DNA of 64,000 bases from Ustulina deusta. Taxonomy: Eukaryota > Ascomycota > Sordariomycetes > Xylariales > Xylariaceae. The notes beneath the pieces are model-generated. The model was not told the origin of the DNA. It searched no databases and worked only from the letters and a program-made list of their open reading frames with translations. Positions within the stretch are counted from its first letter, which is position 1. Each line of letters opens with the position of its first letter. The stretch lies in assembly GCA_023159155.1 (NCBI GenBank), contig JAJNNX010000016.1:868001-932000 (forward strand), written 5' to 3'. Positions 35,883 through 47,666 of this stretch are shown here, piece by piece. The position numbers and the translations under genes are program-made.

Positions 35883-38800
35883 ATGAAGAAAGTACGCCAG
35901 CCGAGTCCCGACCCACCAGCGCCGCGCTCGCGATCGGACAGCTTCGTTCGCATGCTGGAGCTGGAGAAAGTGTGCAAGGTATGATATTCCCCCGGCATGT
36001 AACCCTCCTTTCCGCTCCCAAATTTCGACCTCCCATTCCGGTTCCAGAACTACCTCACCCCTACCCCTGCCCTTCTTTGCGTCCGGCTTCGCCATTGCTG
36101 ACGGAGGTCTGTTTTATCACATATTATAGATGAATCGCATCCTACGAGATCATCATGGCTCGTCCACTTCGACAAGCGACACGCCAAGGGCTCGTTTCTC
36201 CTCGGTTGCTGCTAATCCCCCTGCTCCTCGGTCTCGGCGGGCGAGTGATTATCCTCCGCTCTCCCACCAGACCCAGATAATGAAGGCTGTCCGCCGTAGT
36301 GCTGCCCTACCATCGCTTTCTCTATCCATCCCACCGTCGCCGGCTCAGTCGACGATGAGGTCGAACGGATCTGTCGAAGAGTTCTCACTCACAGAAGAGC
36401 GCACCAAGACAGTGACCTTCTCAGAGCCCAAGGGCGAGGAAATCTCAGACGATTCCTCCATCTGCCAGTCTCCCAGCTGGGAGCAGTACGGCCAGAAGAA
36501 GAAAAAAAAGAAGCAGCAGAAGAAGGGGGTTGATCAGAAGAGCACGAAAGAGAAAGAAGACGTTGCTCTTAAAAGGAAAAGCAATCGCTTAAGCAAGCCT
36601 GCCCCAAACAACCTATTTACGGCAATGTCACTAACGGTATCGGATCGCTCGATTTCAGCACCTGAGTTGGGCACTTCCGTACAATCCAACAAAATAAATT
36701 CCTCGTCTTTGACGATCGAAGCGCAGGGTGCGTTGGGCAAGCACCTAGCGCCAAGAATTGAACCCGGCTCAATAGTAAAAGATAAAAGAAAAAGCAAAGG
36801 GTTTCTTTCTGGTTTTAAATTACAACACGGAAATGTCGCGGCCGTGCAGAAGCTCGTGGAGACGCGGAAAGGCGCTGAAAAGGGCCCCGAAAAGGGAGCC
36901 GACGAAGATCAGCCTTTTCGTAGTATCCAATACGAGACAATCCCTGTGCAGCAGCCTAACGTCTCAAAGTCAAGGAAACCACCATCGATCAGATCAGTAA
37001 TCTCGACCTCGGATCATTCTCTCTCTTCCCAAGAGAAAAGGAGTTTGGGGGCACGCACATCCACAGGCCCCGGCCACGGTCGCTCGCAATCTTTACTTTC
37101 ATCGACACTAAATAAGCTCAGGGGGCCGTCGTACGTTTATCATCAACCTTCCGGAAACAGCTCCACCAGTGACCCCTCGAAGCATTTGGACAATTTGCAA
37201 GACGTCAATGCGAGGCATGGCAACCGGATCGACGCGTCCAACAACCAGGCTGGAAAAGCCTTGGAGGAGAGAAACGTTGCTAATTTAGAGCATCCACAAC
37301 AACATTTTGATTTCGCTTTCCCGGCAAAGCATAAGAGAGCGAATACAGAGCCCGGGCCGGAGGTTGCTCCTCGTGGGCGTCAACCTCGGCTTCGTAAGGT
37401 CGAGATTCAATCGCCCGACCTCGAACAAGAGACCCCTGTATTAAGACCTCCTAGTAGCCGACGTGTTCAAATCGGAGTCCCTCATTTTTCGACTCGGGAT
37501 GCTGTAATGGATATGGTCGCAGCTCAGGAGAGGCAGGCTCAAGCAGCACACACAGCTCAGCAGACTCAATCAAATATCGCTAGCAATAACCCGATGTCAG
37601 ATACATCAAAGGGCTATCAAACTCGAAGGGGGGAGGTTGATGGAAAACGCACCGTCACTCGAAACCAGAAGGGTGAAATTCACCGGTCTCGAAATACCCA
37701 TGCCATTGCTATAAATACATCAAATATAGACTGGTTGAGGGAGAGAGAAGGGAGGGAGGCCGCAGCGTCAAACCGAAACGACAGACTGGATATTAGCAAT
37801 GGGAACACTCCAGAGGATGACCAGATTTCTGTTGGCACACATACATCAACGATCCGCCCAACATCCTATCAAAACCTCTCTCGTCCAGACAGCTTAGAGC
37901 CTCGCATTGATATTATGGCATCTGAAAAACTTGAAGTGCGACCGGAAACAGTTGCTGAAAAGTCTGTTGGCGATCTTATCACATTCGAGAAGGATATGCC
38001 AGATGCATTGCAGCCGCCATTGCAGCCACGTCGAGAGGTAGACTATTTTGCATCATTTAGCGAGTCCTATCTACCCCCAGTGCCCAATTTGCGGTCGCCT
38101 AATGATGGCAAGCTTCTGTCTCCACAACCTCCATTTTCCGAAGAGTCAGATGAGGACGGTGGATATGATACCCTCCGTGATCATTCCCGAATTAACCACG
38201 CCAAGCAAAGAGCCATTGCAAGTGGAAAAGAGCAAAAGGCTGCTCATGCAATTAGGTTAAACGCAATGGAAACTACAAGAACGTCAAATGAACATAAGCT
38301 GAAGGATTCTCCCGCGGCCTCTGCCCAGTACTCCGATAGCGATGTGCCTGCATTCGAACGTCTCGGCCTATCATCTAAGGATGCGAAAATCCTGGTAGGA
38401 GCTGAGATGGTGAGCGCGTCCACAACCCATTTGCAACAAACCGACCCAAGCCGTACGACCTCGGAAAGATCATCCTCTTCGACTTGCGATGATTCGCCGC
38501 CATCGCCATCGTCTGCCACAACACCGGACAGTTCGCGACCACAGTCACGAAAAGGAGTAGCAATGTCGCAGCCAGAATCTTCACAAACTACACTGTTGGA
38601 ATCTGTCGCACAAACTGAAAGCCGGGTATCTCGCACAAACTTCCAGAGTCAGCTTACCGAGCAATTTGAGGAAACAGAGCCTCGGAGAACAAAAATGGAG
38701 GTAGACGTAAATGGCACTGATTGGAGTGGAGCTGCCGCAACACTGGATCCAAAGCAACGGCCGGTACCTACGCTGGCTAGAGCTGGAGGCGGCGTAATTA

Positions 38801-39516
38801 ATTCATCTGCAGTTGCCACGCCGACATTAGTGAGCTTCGCCGAGGTTCCTAGGCAAGATTTAGACGAAGAGGGCGAGCCGGGTGTGGGCCAACAACATCT
38901 TGCTCCTCCATTTCCACCGAGGACACAATCTGCCCTAGATCTCCGTTCTACGACAAAACTCATGTCGCAATCCTCAAGACCACCCCAATTACATCTGAAG
39001 CCAAACGCGGTAGCCTCTTCAGTCAGTCTTCCTGGCTCGCTACCATCAGAACTCAATGAAATGCCTCGGAAGTCAGCGTTGAAGACATCCCGAAATAGTA
39101 GCACGAACGGTCCCGAATCATCGACTGCCACCTCAATGGGTGCGGCATATCTGCAGGAGGCACGAAGGGCTGCTCCTACCGCCACGGCGTCCTCATCTAG
39201 GGCCCTGCGACCCCATTTTTTGCAGAAGGATTCGTCCGGGAGCATTCGAAGTGCCGTATCGGTGGGAAATCGAGCAGAGCCGCTTGCGAAGATGCTTGTA
39301 GAGTGCTGCAACTGCCATTTCTTTCACGATATGCCGTCGCGGGTATATGAGTGCATGGCCAAGCCAGATTCGGTCGTGGAAGACAAATTGCTGGGGGTTT
39401 CTGCCGCCATCACCACGATGGTCAGGTGCCCGTGGTGTGCACATGGCATGACTACCCAATGTTGTTCTGGATACGCGGCAGTAGTTTATCTCAAGGAAAA
39501 ACTCCACGGAAAGTAA
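35883..39516 (+). CDS. Large disordered protein with C-terminal cysteine (zinc-binding-like) module
   Basis: Two exons, 35883-35978 and 36130-39516, give 1160 residues. The ATG at 35883 follows an in-frame TAA four codons upstream. The intron has GTATGA/TATAG ends. Most of the protein is low-complexity and rich in S, P, R, K, E and Q, with a lysine run (KKKKKKQQKK) in the first 200 residues. The last 73 residues are different: C1091-x2-C1094, C1107, C1132-x2-C1135 with H1137, and C1143-C1144, suggesting a folded zinc-binding module ending in a conserved-looking AAVVYLKEKL helix. I do not recognise a named family, though this module seems to be one conserved among Pezizomycotina. A scaffold or regulatory role is a guess. 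Confidence 0.75.
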
Positions 39517-40706
39517 AGTCGTTGACGTTTGGAAGGTTGTTTCAGGCATCTCCTCCTGGACCAACTCTGATGGTGCCGGGTTGCATAAAGCAGTGGTGCT
39601 TTCACGACTAAGTTGGCTTTCTCCTGGTGGCAGGTTTCATGCTTATCAATCGGTTCTTTTTCTTGTTTTCCTTTGTCGACTTACCATACCGGAAACTAGG
39701 CTTGTGTACAACTTACATATTCCCCAAATTTCTCAGCCGTTGGCTTGTTCATAGGATTTGCTGTTGTTTCCGTACATAGGTCGTCGAAGCTTTGGAACAG
39801 GGCTTTTAAAGCCTACAGAACAGTCTACCACTACACGTTTGACCTTGTTGAATGTTGTTCTTGACTTAGAGGACAACAATGAAATGCCTAGGAGGGCAAA
39901 GGCATGTGTGTAGCAGAAAATGAGCCAGAATGCCGAATCAGAGGCGACTCGGCCTGATAATTCACCGTAGGTCGTTTAATGCCTTGTTTGGATGGAATGC
40001 GACGAAGCGATGTTCATATAGCATAGGTACATGTACGGTAGTATTACCAAATAATAGAAAGTTCTACCATTTGCACCTGGCATTATAGAAGTGGGTCTAT
40101 GGCACAACCCGTCCAGGTACACGAAGAACAGAGGCATGACTAAAACCGTATGATACCCCACAGTTGCAGGGATATTTGCAGCGAGCAAAGCTGCTTTAGC
40201 TCCAGCAGAGATTCCGCTGCGCCATCGACGTAATGTACCTAGTGTACACAGCTGATATGCCCAACACCTCTGACGATACAATGACGACGATTCCCCAATT
40301 GCGTTCCAATTGAGGCCGACGAAAGTGTTCACCTGGGCGGCCCAACCACCCCACCTCCCCTACTATATTGGAAACGGAAAATTCAACAATATCATCTGCC
40401 AACGGACAAACAGCGCCCAGCCCACGTCACACATCTCAGCACCCCTGGCCAACGCCGTCTCGCCAGCATCTGACACGGGGAGTGCGCATGCGTAATCCTA
40501 TCCCCGGGTCTTGTTCCCTCTGGGCCCTGCGGGTTCCTTTGCTTCTCTAGCAAAGACGGGGAGACGCCCGCAACGTAACCAAGGTAACCAAGCCCAGAAC
40601 TCACAATCCCAGACCGACGGTTTACTGTTGCCTCTGCCAGCATTGGCAGCTCGTAGAATCAGCTGTCGTCGCCCGTGTCTAGCATTAGCCTCTCCTATTT
40701 TTCCAC
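39517..40706. other. Intergenic, 1.2 kb
   Basis: 3' flank of the large disordered protein gene and promoter of the Rmd1-type gene. A 118-codon minus-strand frame at 39976-40332 lacks an ATG start and is not supported. Nothing else was seen. Confidence 0.4.
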
Positions 40707-42510
40707 ATGGCATCCAGGGGCGATTCGACGCGCGGCGCGTCGACGAGATCTCCAATGCGCTTCATATCCGTCGATAATGTGCTACAATACGCCTCGGCGA
40801 TTCCCTCGGGCCAGCCTCGTATGCCCCCGCCGCGAGGGCCTCGGAGTATTGCCGGCGTTCGCCGCGCGAGCGGGGGAGGCCTGCCGAACCTTGCATCCCG
40901 CACCGGACAGCAGAACATGCCTTCGAGAACCACACGTATCAGCGAGAAACTGGTGCTGCTCCCCGAAACGCCAGACGAGCTCGAAAACGACGAGGATGAG
41001 GAGATGATACAAGTAGAAGACGGAGGAAGACCATTGAAAGATGAAGAGCGTGATGTGCTCCGGAAAAGAGGTGGTCTCCGGGGAAAGAGCTACGCCGAAC
41101 GTCTTCCCAAGTTCGAACGGGCGGAAAAGCTTGCGCGGCTGACAGCCTATTGCACGGCACAGTCTTACAAGATGAAGTCGACCTCTGAATTCCTGCGCAA
41201 GAAACACGATGCCAAGACCAAACTCTATGACGACTGTCTCTATACTGTCTATCACACTCCCCTGCTTCCTGGCGTGGACGGCTACCGCGTACGAAGCCGG
41301 CCCATTCTCAAAACCCCCGGGACGGGAAAGACGGTGCTCGACCTCGAGATAGAGAGGAGCGAACAACGAGATGAGCATATGGGATACTACGACGAATACG
41401 GGTATGGTGAACAAGCGGCAAGTCCCAATAACGGAGACAATGAGCATCGTCAATATTCAGACGAAACAGGAATGGCCAAGAATAGCCACCAGGACAGCGG
41501 CCATGGTAAGCCTGTTAATAGGTTTGCTCCTGATGCTAAGCAATTTGCCGAGATGTTCGTCTTCTCTTATGGCGTCGTAGTCTTCTGGAATTTTACGGAG
41601 CAACAAGAGAAGGCTATTCTGGCTGATATCACTTTTGCCGAGAGTGAGACCGGAGTATCCCTTGTCACACGCCCTCTCGAGCAGAGTGACTTCGAAACTG
41701 AAGAGTTCCACTTTGAATACAACGATGATGTCAAACGTCCACGCATCTTCAACGACATGATCACTCTATTGCCGAGATCCGATCACATGGTCCGACTCAC
41801 CATCAGTCATGCCATAGCACAAAGCACAAAGCTTTGCTTCTTTGAGGAACGCATGTCCGAAACTCTGACAGACGCTCAAGATGTGCCGAAGCGGCTCGCT
41901 TTAACCGGTCAGCTAAACATGACGAGAACAGAGATCGTCAAGATCCTCGGACGCTTGTTCAAGAGTCGCGTCGAAATCAATCTCTGTACGTAAAAGACTC
42001 CCATTCATGGAAGTGTTCGTTGCCGATCTAGTGTTTTCTAACATATCTGCAGCGTCCAATATTCTCGATGTCCCCAATTTTTTCTGGGACGCTGAGCCCA
42101 CACTGCACCCCCTGTACGTGGCCATTCGCGACTATCTCGAAATCGGCCCACGCACAAAAGTGCTTAACGAGCGATGCCGCGTTTTCCTAGACCTTGCCGA
42201 GATACTCTCCGACTCAGTTGCCGATTCGAAAATGAGTGCGATCACATGGATCATCATCATTCTTATTATTGTCAGCATCCTAGTCACGGTCACCGAGGTT
42301 GTCCTGCGGTTCACAATATTATCTAAGGAAAGAGGAAATAGTGGCAAGGGGACCGCTTCCCCCGGTACAGTGGATAGATTACCATCCATCCTCGCTCGGT
42401 CAAATTATACATTGGACGAATTGAGGTCATGGGGGGCCAGATTGAGTGAGCAGGAGCGGGGAGCGATATGCGGCGCTGATTTTATTAGCACCACCTATGC
42501 GGGCGTTTGA
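40707..42510 (+). CDS. Rmd1/Sif2-type DUF155 membrane protein
   Basis: Two exons, 40707-41985 and 42053-42510, give 578 residues. Residues 1-130 are polar and disordered. From about 150 the sequence matches the DUF155/YagE domain found in yeast Rmd1/Rmd8, fission yeast Sif2/Sif3 and human RMND1: MFVFSYGVVVFWNFTEQQE, EEFHFEY, DHMVRLTISHAIAQSTKL, then LGRLFKSRVEINL with SNILDVPNFFW across the intron. The C-terminus has one strong membrane helix (ITWIIIILIIVSILVTV), a common feature of the family. Roles reported for relatives include meiotic nuclear division and mitochondrial translation support; which paralogue this is cannot be decided here. The intron is 67 nt, GTACGT to TGCAG. Confidence 0.85.
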
Positions 42511-43198
42511 TCTGAGTCATTGCACTTGGGAGGCTATTCTTTTTTCCTTTTTTTTTCCTCTTTTTTCTTTTCCCGTTTCCTTTTGAGTGATAAAAGGTTA
42601 TAATCTGATTTGGAGTTTGAAAATGGGGATACCCGTCGCTAGGAGCACGGCGCCTGGGGAATTAGTGACATTGCTCGAGTACCTCGCGGGAACTTCATGA
42701 TTACTCTGAGTCACTGAAGCAAGCAGAGTCTTTGGGGTGAGAGTAGAGAACGGTAGTCAGACCTTAGTGTGTTACCTTTAGACTGGGCTTAACTTTCCAC
42801 AGGTATCAAATTTTAAGGATCTATTAGATTTATCACAGAGAAGACACCAACACCCTCGAGAGCCAGCTGTGGGGCGCTGGGAGATGTATGCCTACTGCCT
42901 CTATATCCGGCGGACTTGAATCGTTATTTATAAATAACCTAAAATATCCAATTACTATATGAGCGCTGGCTCCTGGTGTTTTGGCTGCAAACAGTTGCTC
43001 CCGGGAACCCGATCTAAACAATGAGGCTTAGAAATTATATGCATCATTCCGGTTCAGTCTCAATCTATTATTAGGTGTGATAGGATGGTTTGCTAACGCT
43101 TCTTGACGTCCTGCTAGTACTTGACTTTGCTGTTAAGAGTATCTACGCAATCATAACATTGAATATCATATGTGTTGATCTTACTTATCCTGGTGGAT

Positions 43199-43285
43199 AA
43201 TGTGAGTAGGCTCATGTATTGGGGTACTCACCTGTTCTCACACTATGAGATAGGGTGCCCCTATACTTCCTAGTGTAAATTATCA
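43199..43285. repeat. Dispersed repeat copy B (possible LTR remnant)
   Basis: Shares TAGGCTCA, GGGGTACTCAC, CTCACACTA and ACTTCCTAGTGTAAAT with copy A (18790-18880) in the same order. A preceding TGTTGATC at about 43173 could be an LTR-like start. The element family is not identified. Confidence 0.5.
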
Positions 43286-43473
43286 TGTAATTGGGGGATC
43301 AAGTCAGGTACTTGACCTATTTGCAGCTGTTATCTATGCATTGTAACAGGTGATGAGAGTTATTGTTGAGCTGGCGAACGGATACATGATTAGTCATACC
43401 GACATCTTCATTAAGAAATTGACAAATTCGGAAGTGGCCCCTTGATGGGATGTGGAATCGTCCCAGAGAAATG

Positions 43474-43561
43474 GACAAAGTGAGTACATTCGATTCGGAG
43501 TTACTCGCCTTGCCTTCATAACATATTGATGGGTTAACCCTACGCTTCTAAGTATAATTCT
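43474..43561. repeat. Dispersed repeat copy C (diverged)
   Basis: A more divergent third copy: GTGAGTAC, GGAGTTACTCGCCTTG, CTTCATAACA, GGGTTAACCCT and CTTCTAAGTATAATT align to copy B in order. Many differences are transitions, consistent with mutation of repeats, but I could not score this formally. Confidence 0.35.
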
Positions 43562-45186
43562 CTTGGTCATCATAAAGCACAATGCAATTTTAAAAGGAAA
43601 GCTGCTTTTTACATACTAAGAGTTCTAACTGAGGCAATCGAAGTTAGTTTTAAACAGGCTAAGATGGCTAGAAAGTAGCTATGTAGCTTTATTAGCCATA
43701 TGTACTCCGTGTATCACACTATACCGCTCGTCGGGGTTGTTTTCATGACATATGATTACACATTGAGTGTTATGAAATTATATGCGCAGTGTGTGTGATA
43801 TGCTCTCAGTCAGAATTCCATTGGTTAACGTGGCTTTAATATCACAATTCAAGTCTTCGGAGCTACGATCACTTAAATGTAGCATTAAAATTCTAGTATA
43901 TTTTCTAGTATAGAATCTGGCAAGAAAAAAAAAAAGGCCCAGAATCTCTTATCCCTTAGATATGGTAACAGGGTTGCTGGTTAGGGGCATCTAGGACAAT
44001 GGAGAGCGGTTGGTGTAACGGAACTATGCTATATTACCAACTGTGATGATTAGACGTAGTTATTGAACAGATTTTATCCATGGTTTTTGCCTTGCAACTC
44101 TAGTAAGGAGTAGAAAGCTATTAGTGTTTAATACTATGCATGGCATGTAGTATCCTTATTCACAAGAGTTTTCTAGCAGTAAACTTTGTGACGCACCAAT
44201 CAAATCACGAAAAGAGCGGTTTCAGTGATGTATAGGATGCCGTATCATACATATCACCCTTCATATTATAGTCTTGCATCAGGGCCTGTAGTATAGCCGT
44301 TTCGATATGCAAGCGTCCGGGCCACATACGGACGTAGGAGGTTGAAATTTCATCCTCATATGTTACCGGATGTAGATACAGATGCAGCCAAGAAACCGAT
44401 GCATCTCGTCTCCCCTAGTTACGTGTGGTGTGTACATAGGATGTGGTGCCGTAGTTGAACAGAACAACAGGCCAGTATTACCGGATGGGGAAATCGTCTG
44501 TACTGGATGGCGACCCGAAACGTTCAACTTCCATGGTGAGACAACGAACGGCCCTTTAATAGCATTAGGCACGTAGTGATCCCGCTGCTGCAGGTAGCCT
44601 AGCTATGGCTTCGGGAATTTGTGCGAGTTGCGGTGTTTCTGCGGCCTCCAGGGTTGTGACGGACAACTACTTCGGTCAGTACATGTGTAAATAACTGCGG
44701 CCGGATGGGCGTGGAATATTGAGACATTAGTGTTACCACGCTCCGTTATCAAATATGAGCTAGTGTTGAAGGTTGTTATTGTAATTTACCTATTAACAGT
44801 GACCAGCACAACTGTACACTTGGGGACATACATTATCGTGACTCGTTTCGCCTTGAAAAGCCACTAGGCTAGATTAGATGATACTAGATAAGTACCTACT
44901 TAGAGGTAGGTAACAGGACGGTTACTGGCAATTGGAAACTGTGACCTCGCGCTTCTACACAGTATCCTCACATAATACACACTGTCCGAGTAGCACCCAT
45001 GCACTGCTCAATCGATTCCCAATCCCAACTCCATAACCGAGAGGCATCAAGGCTGGCTCGACTCACCATTGATCAGCTGATCTGACTTCATTTCATCCCC
45101 ATTACCTGGAGTCTCATCTTGATCGACTCCCCCTCATCTGATGAGTGTAGTCCGAATTAAATGACACCGACGCCCTCACCGCAGCA

Positions 45187-46866
45187 ATGGAGTCGCCATC
45201 GAGATGGTACCCACTACCTCACTTCCCAACGCTCCCGGCTCTCCTCGTGTCTGCCCGCTTCGGCGAGTCGTCGTACACGCTGCACGTCACTGACCTTGCC
45301 CATGTGTGGGTAGAGAAGCTGGACCGGAGGGGAATTCTCTTGCGAAGTCTCCAGGAGAACACCAGCATCGATTTGATCGATGCTGATTCCGAGCAGTGGG
45401 CTGTGTTCTTGTCCAAGCTCCAGGCTGCCTTTGATCCCACGTCGCCGGATCATCGCCTCACCAGCCTCAGTGTCGCCGCCGCCACTGGACCCCATTCCAA
45501 GAATCGGGATGGTCTAACGCTGCGCATCTCCTGTGAACTCCCGCGCCCTCTCGATGCCCTCAAATGGCCGGTACACTTGGTCAAGTGCCAGCCTACTTCA
45601 ATAGCCTCGGAGCTTGTGCTACCCCTTATACAGGAGCACCATGCACAGTCCCGTGAGGCTGAAGACCTCATGAACCAACTCAAGGAGAAGGATGCAGTCA
45701 TAACAAGGCTGCTTGATAAACTAAGTACGATGCATGCTCCACTGGAGCTCATCTTCAACTCGCTCTCGGCTAAACATGCGACCACCAGAGCTGCTGCCGA
45801 GGAGCGGATCAAGGGTCTTGCACCTTTCGATGAACAAAGATGGAGATCACAACGGAACGTAGAAAGTCCGCAAAATGCCCCAGGTTTGCTACGTAGCGTC
45901 TTTGGTGGCTCAGGATTCAGTCATGCAATGGGTACGGACCTAGGTGTATCCGACACCCTGAACGATTGGTGGACAAAACTCGGCTCAGAATTCCATACTG
46001 CTTCCGACTTTGAAATCAACACCCCTCGCAAAAAATCGAAAGAGAAAGTCAGCGACAGTAAGGCTTCATCAGAAGATATAGATGAAGACTTCCAAGTGCA
46101 AGTCACACCGACGCGTCGCGTGTCACGATCGCCCACCAGCGACAACTCAACAAGGGGCAAGGAAACACGTAAGGTCGTTGATAGTGATGGATCTGATGTT
46201 CCCGATAGCTATCCAACACCATCACAGAATAAGCTTCCTTTGAGAATAGGTAGACCTGGTAACACGAAGACGCCCGCTCAGGACCCGGCCATTAGCCAAT
46301 CATCCCAGACTCTACATACTGACGAAGACGATACCGCATCGGAGACGGAAGATGAGGAGCAGCCTGAACAGTCGAAGCACATTGGAGAGTCTAAAGCTCG
46401 CTTAGGGACAATTGGAAGGCCAAAGCAACTACCCGAACCCACGAAGCAGGCAACTGCAACAGACATATTGGCGGAAGCTAATGACGAGACGCCGTCTGGT
46501 TCAGATTCCGGTAGTGACAGCTCACCAGAGCATCAGCAGTCTTCAACAAGAGCCCCAGCGACACCACGTAAAGGAGCACTTGGTCGAATAGGGGGGAAGT
46601 CCAAGGCTGCTGCTAATCCTCCGGAAAAGTCTACACATGGTACTGCGAGTGATGATTCTATATTACCAAAGAAGACCGAGGTCAGAAAGCTAGGTGCTAT
46701 AGGGAAAAAACCTCGTACAGATCCTAAGACACTTCACTCCGACATCCCAGTAGACCCGGAAGAATTGGAGACTGACGAACAGAAAGCTGAGCGGAAACGT
46801 GTTGAACTAGCAAAGGAACTGAATCGGCAAGGCACGGTTCCAGCAAGGAAAAAGAGAAAATTCTGA
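45187..46866 (+). CDS. nej1: Nej1/XLF, non-homologous end-joining factor
   Basis: A single-exon gene of 559 residues. Residues 1-135 form the XLF/XRCC4-like head domain; 150-185 (QEHHAQSREAEDLMNQLKEK and on) form the coiled-coil stalk; the remainder is disordered and rich in S, T, D and E. The protein ends in ARKKRKF, matching the XLF-type Ku-binding motif that docks on Ku80. It works with Lig4 and Lif1/XRCC4 in DNA end joining. Unusual: the tail repeats a short motif four times, LRIGRPG (352-358), LGTIGRP (406-412), LGRIGGK (465-471) and LGAIGKK (502-508), interspersed with TP and SQ sites. It is longer than animal XLF (about 300 residues) because of this tail. Confidence 0.85.
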   Translation: MESPSRWYPLPHFPTLPALLVSARFGESSYTLHVTDLAHVWVEKLDRRGILLRSLQENTSIDLIDADSEQWAVFLSKLQAAFDPTSPDHRLTSLSVAAATGPHSKNRDGLTLRISCELPRPLDALKWPVHLVKCQPTSIASELVLPLIQEHHAQSREAEDLMNQLKEKDAVITRLLDKLSTMHAPLELIFNSLSAKHATTRAAAEERIKGLAPFDEQRWRSQRNVESPQNAPGLLRSVFGGSGFSHAMGTDLGVSDTLNDWWTKLGSEFHTASDFEINTPRKKSKEKVSDSKASSEDIDEDFQVQVTPTRRVSRSPTSDNSTRGKETRKVVDSDGSDVPDSYPTPSQNKLPLRIGRPGNTKTPAQDPAISQSSQTLHTDEDDTASETEDEEQPEQSKHIGESKARLGTIGRPKQLPEPTKQATATDILAEANDETPSGSDSGSDSSPEHQQSSTRAPATPRKGALGRIGGKSKAAANPPEKSTHGTASDDSILPKKTEVRKLGAIGKKPRTDPKTLHSDIPVDPEELETDEQKAERKRVELAKELNRQGTVPARKKRKF

Positions 46867-47666
46867 GCCGAATACAACGTGGGAGGTTTAGGGATTCTTG
46901 TTATCGCTGACGTAATAAATCGCGTATTTCGCAGAAGCCTCTCATTTCGCATTATTGTTGCTCTTGATCCTAATTTCGCACTACATAAGGCTTCAACAAG
47001 CGCTATAGTAATCGTGACATAGATTACTGACGTAGACAAGAGCTAAGAGGGGGCTTTGCCTTATCCTTGCGTATAGAGATGAGCTCCGCTATCCATTGAT
47101 ATGCGGTGAGTGGACTAATGGTAATAATGGCCTCTGTTGACCAAAGAAATCGTGATAAACTCGGCGCTCCGAAAGAAAGAAAGCAAGGGGGAAATGAAGG
47201 GTGGCCGAGCTAATTAGTGTATGTAAGTTAAGTGTACGGAAGGCTCATAGCTACCTGTGAAGTTCTTGAAGTCTATTGACTGGGCTTCTATAACTACATC
47301 TGGCTATACAGGAGTATCCCTAGTACCCTCTGGGCTTCAGGCATACTCCTTGTAGCCCACACTTATCATTTAAAAATAACCTACACAGGATGTTTAGCTT
47401 GAAGCTAGTTATTTGTCTACCTAGCAATACGGCCGTACAAAACAAAACAAAACATAATAACTAGTAATACTGAGGCTCGTTTGTTACAAAGGACAATTCT
47501 GATGGGTTATTGTCAACGTCCGGAAACGGGCAAATACGCTTAATATTTGCCTTTGTTCACTATCAACCGACGCTTATGAAACCTGCAGAGTCAAAAAAAT
47601 TGGTATCATGATTTCTCATAGAATTGGTTAATCAGACTAATTACAATATTTTTCAATTCCTACAAT
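46867..47666. other. Intergenic, 0.8 kb
   Basis: 3' flank of nej1 and promoter of the kinase-like gene. An AACAAAAC-type repeat lies near 47438-47452. No gene or RNA recognised. Confidence 0.4.

Larger units (their letters stand above)
42511..45186. other. AT-rich region with repeat remnants
   Basis: 2.7 kb without a supportable gene. A long T/C tract (42537-42585) follows the Rmd1-type gene. From about 42780 to 44300 the DNA is markedly AT-rich with many stops in all frames and two copies of a dispersed repeat, resembling decayed, possibly RIP-mutated transposon DNA. A 64-codon frame at 44382-44576 starts with ATG but is unrecognised. The last 200 bases are the nej1 promoter. Confidence 0.5.

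Noticed and set aside
39976..40332. 118-codon minus-strand frame with hydrophobic segments
   Set aside because: No ATG at the 5' end, mixed composition, and overlaps the promoter of the Rmd1-type gene.
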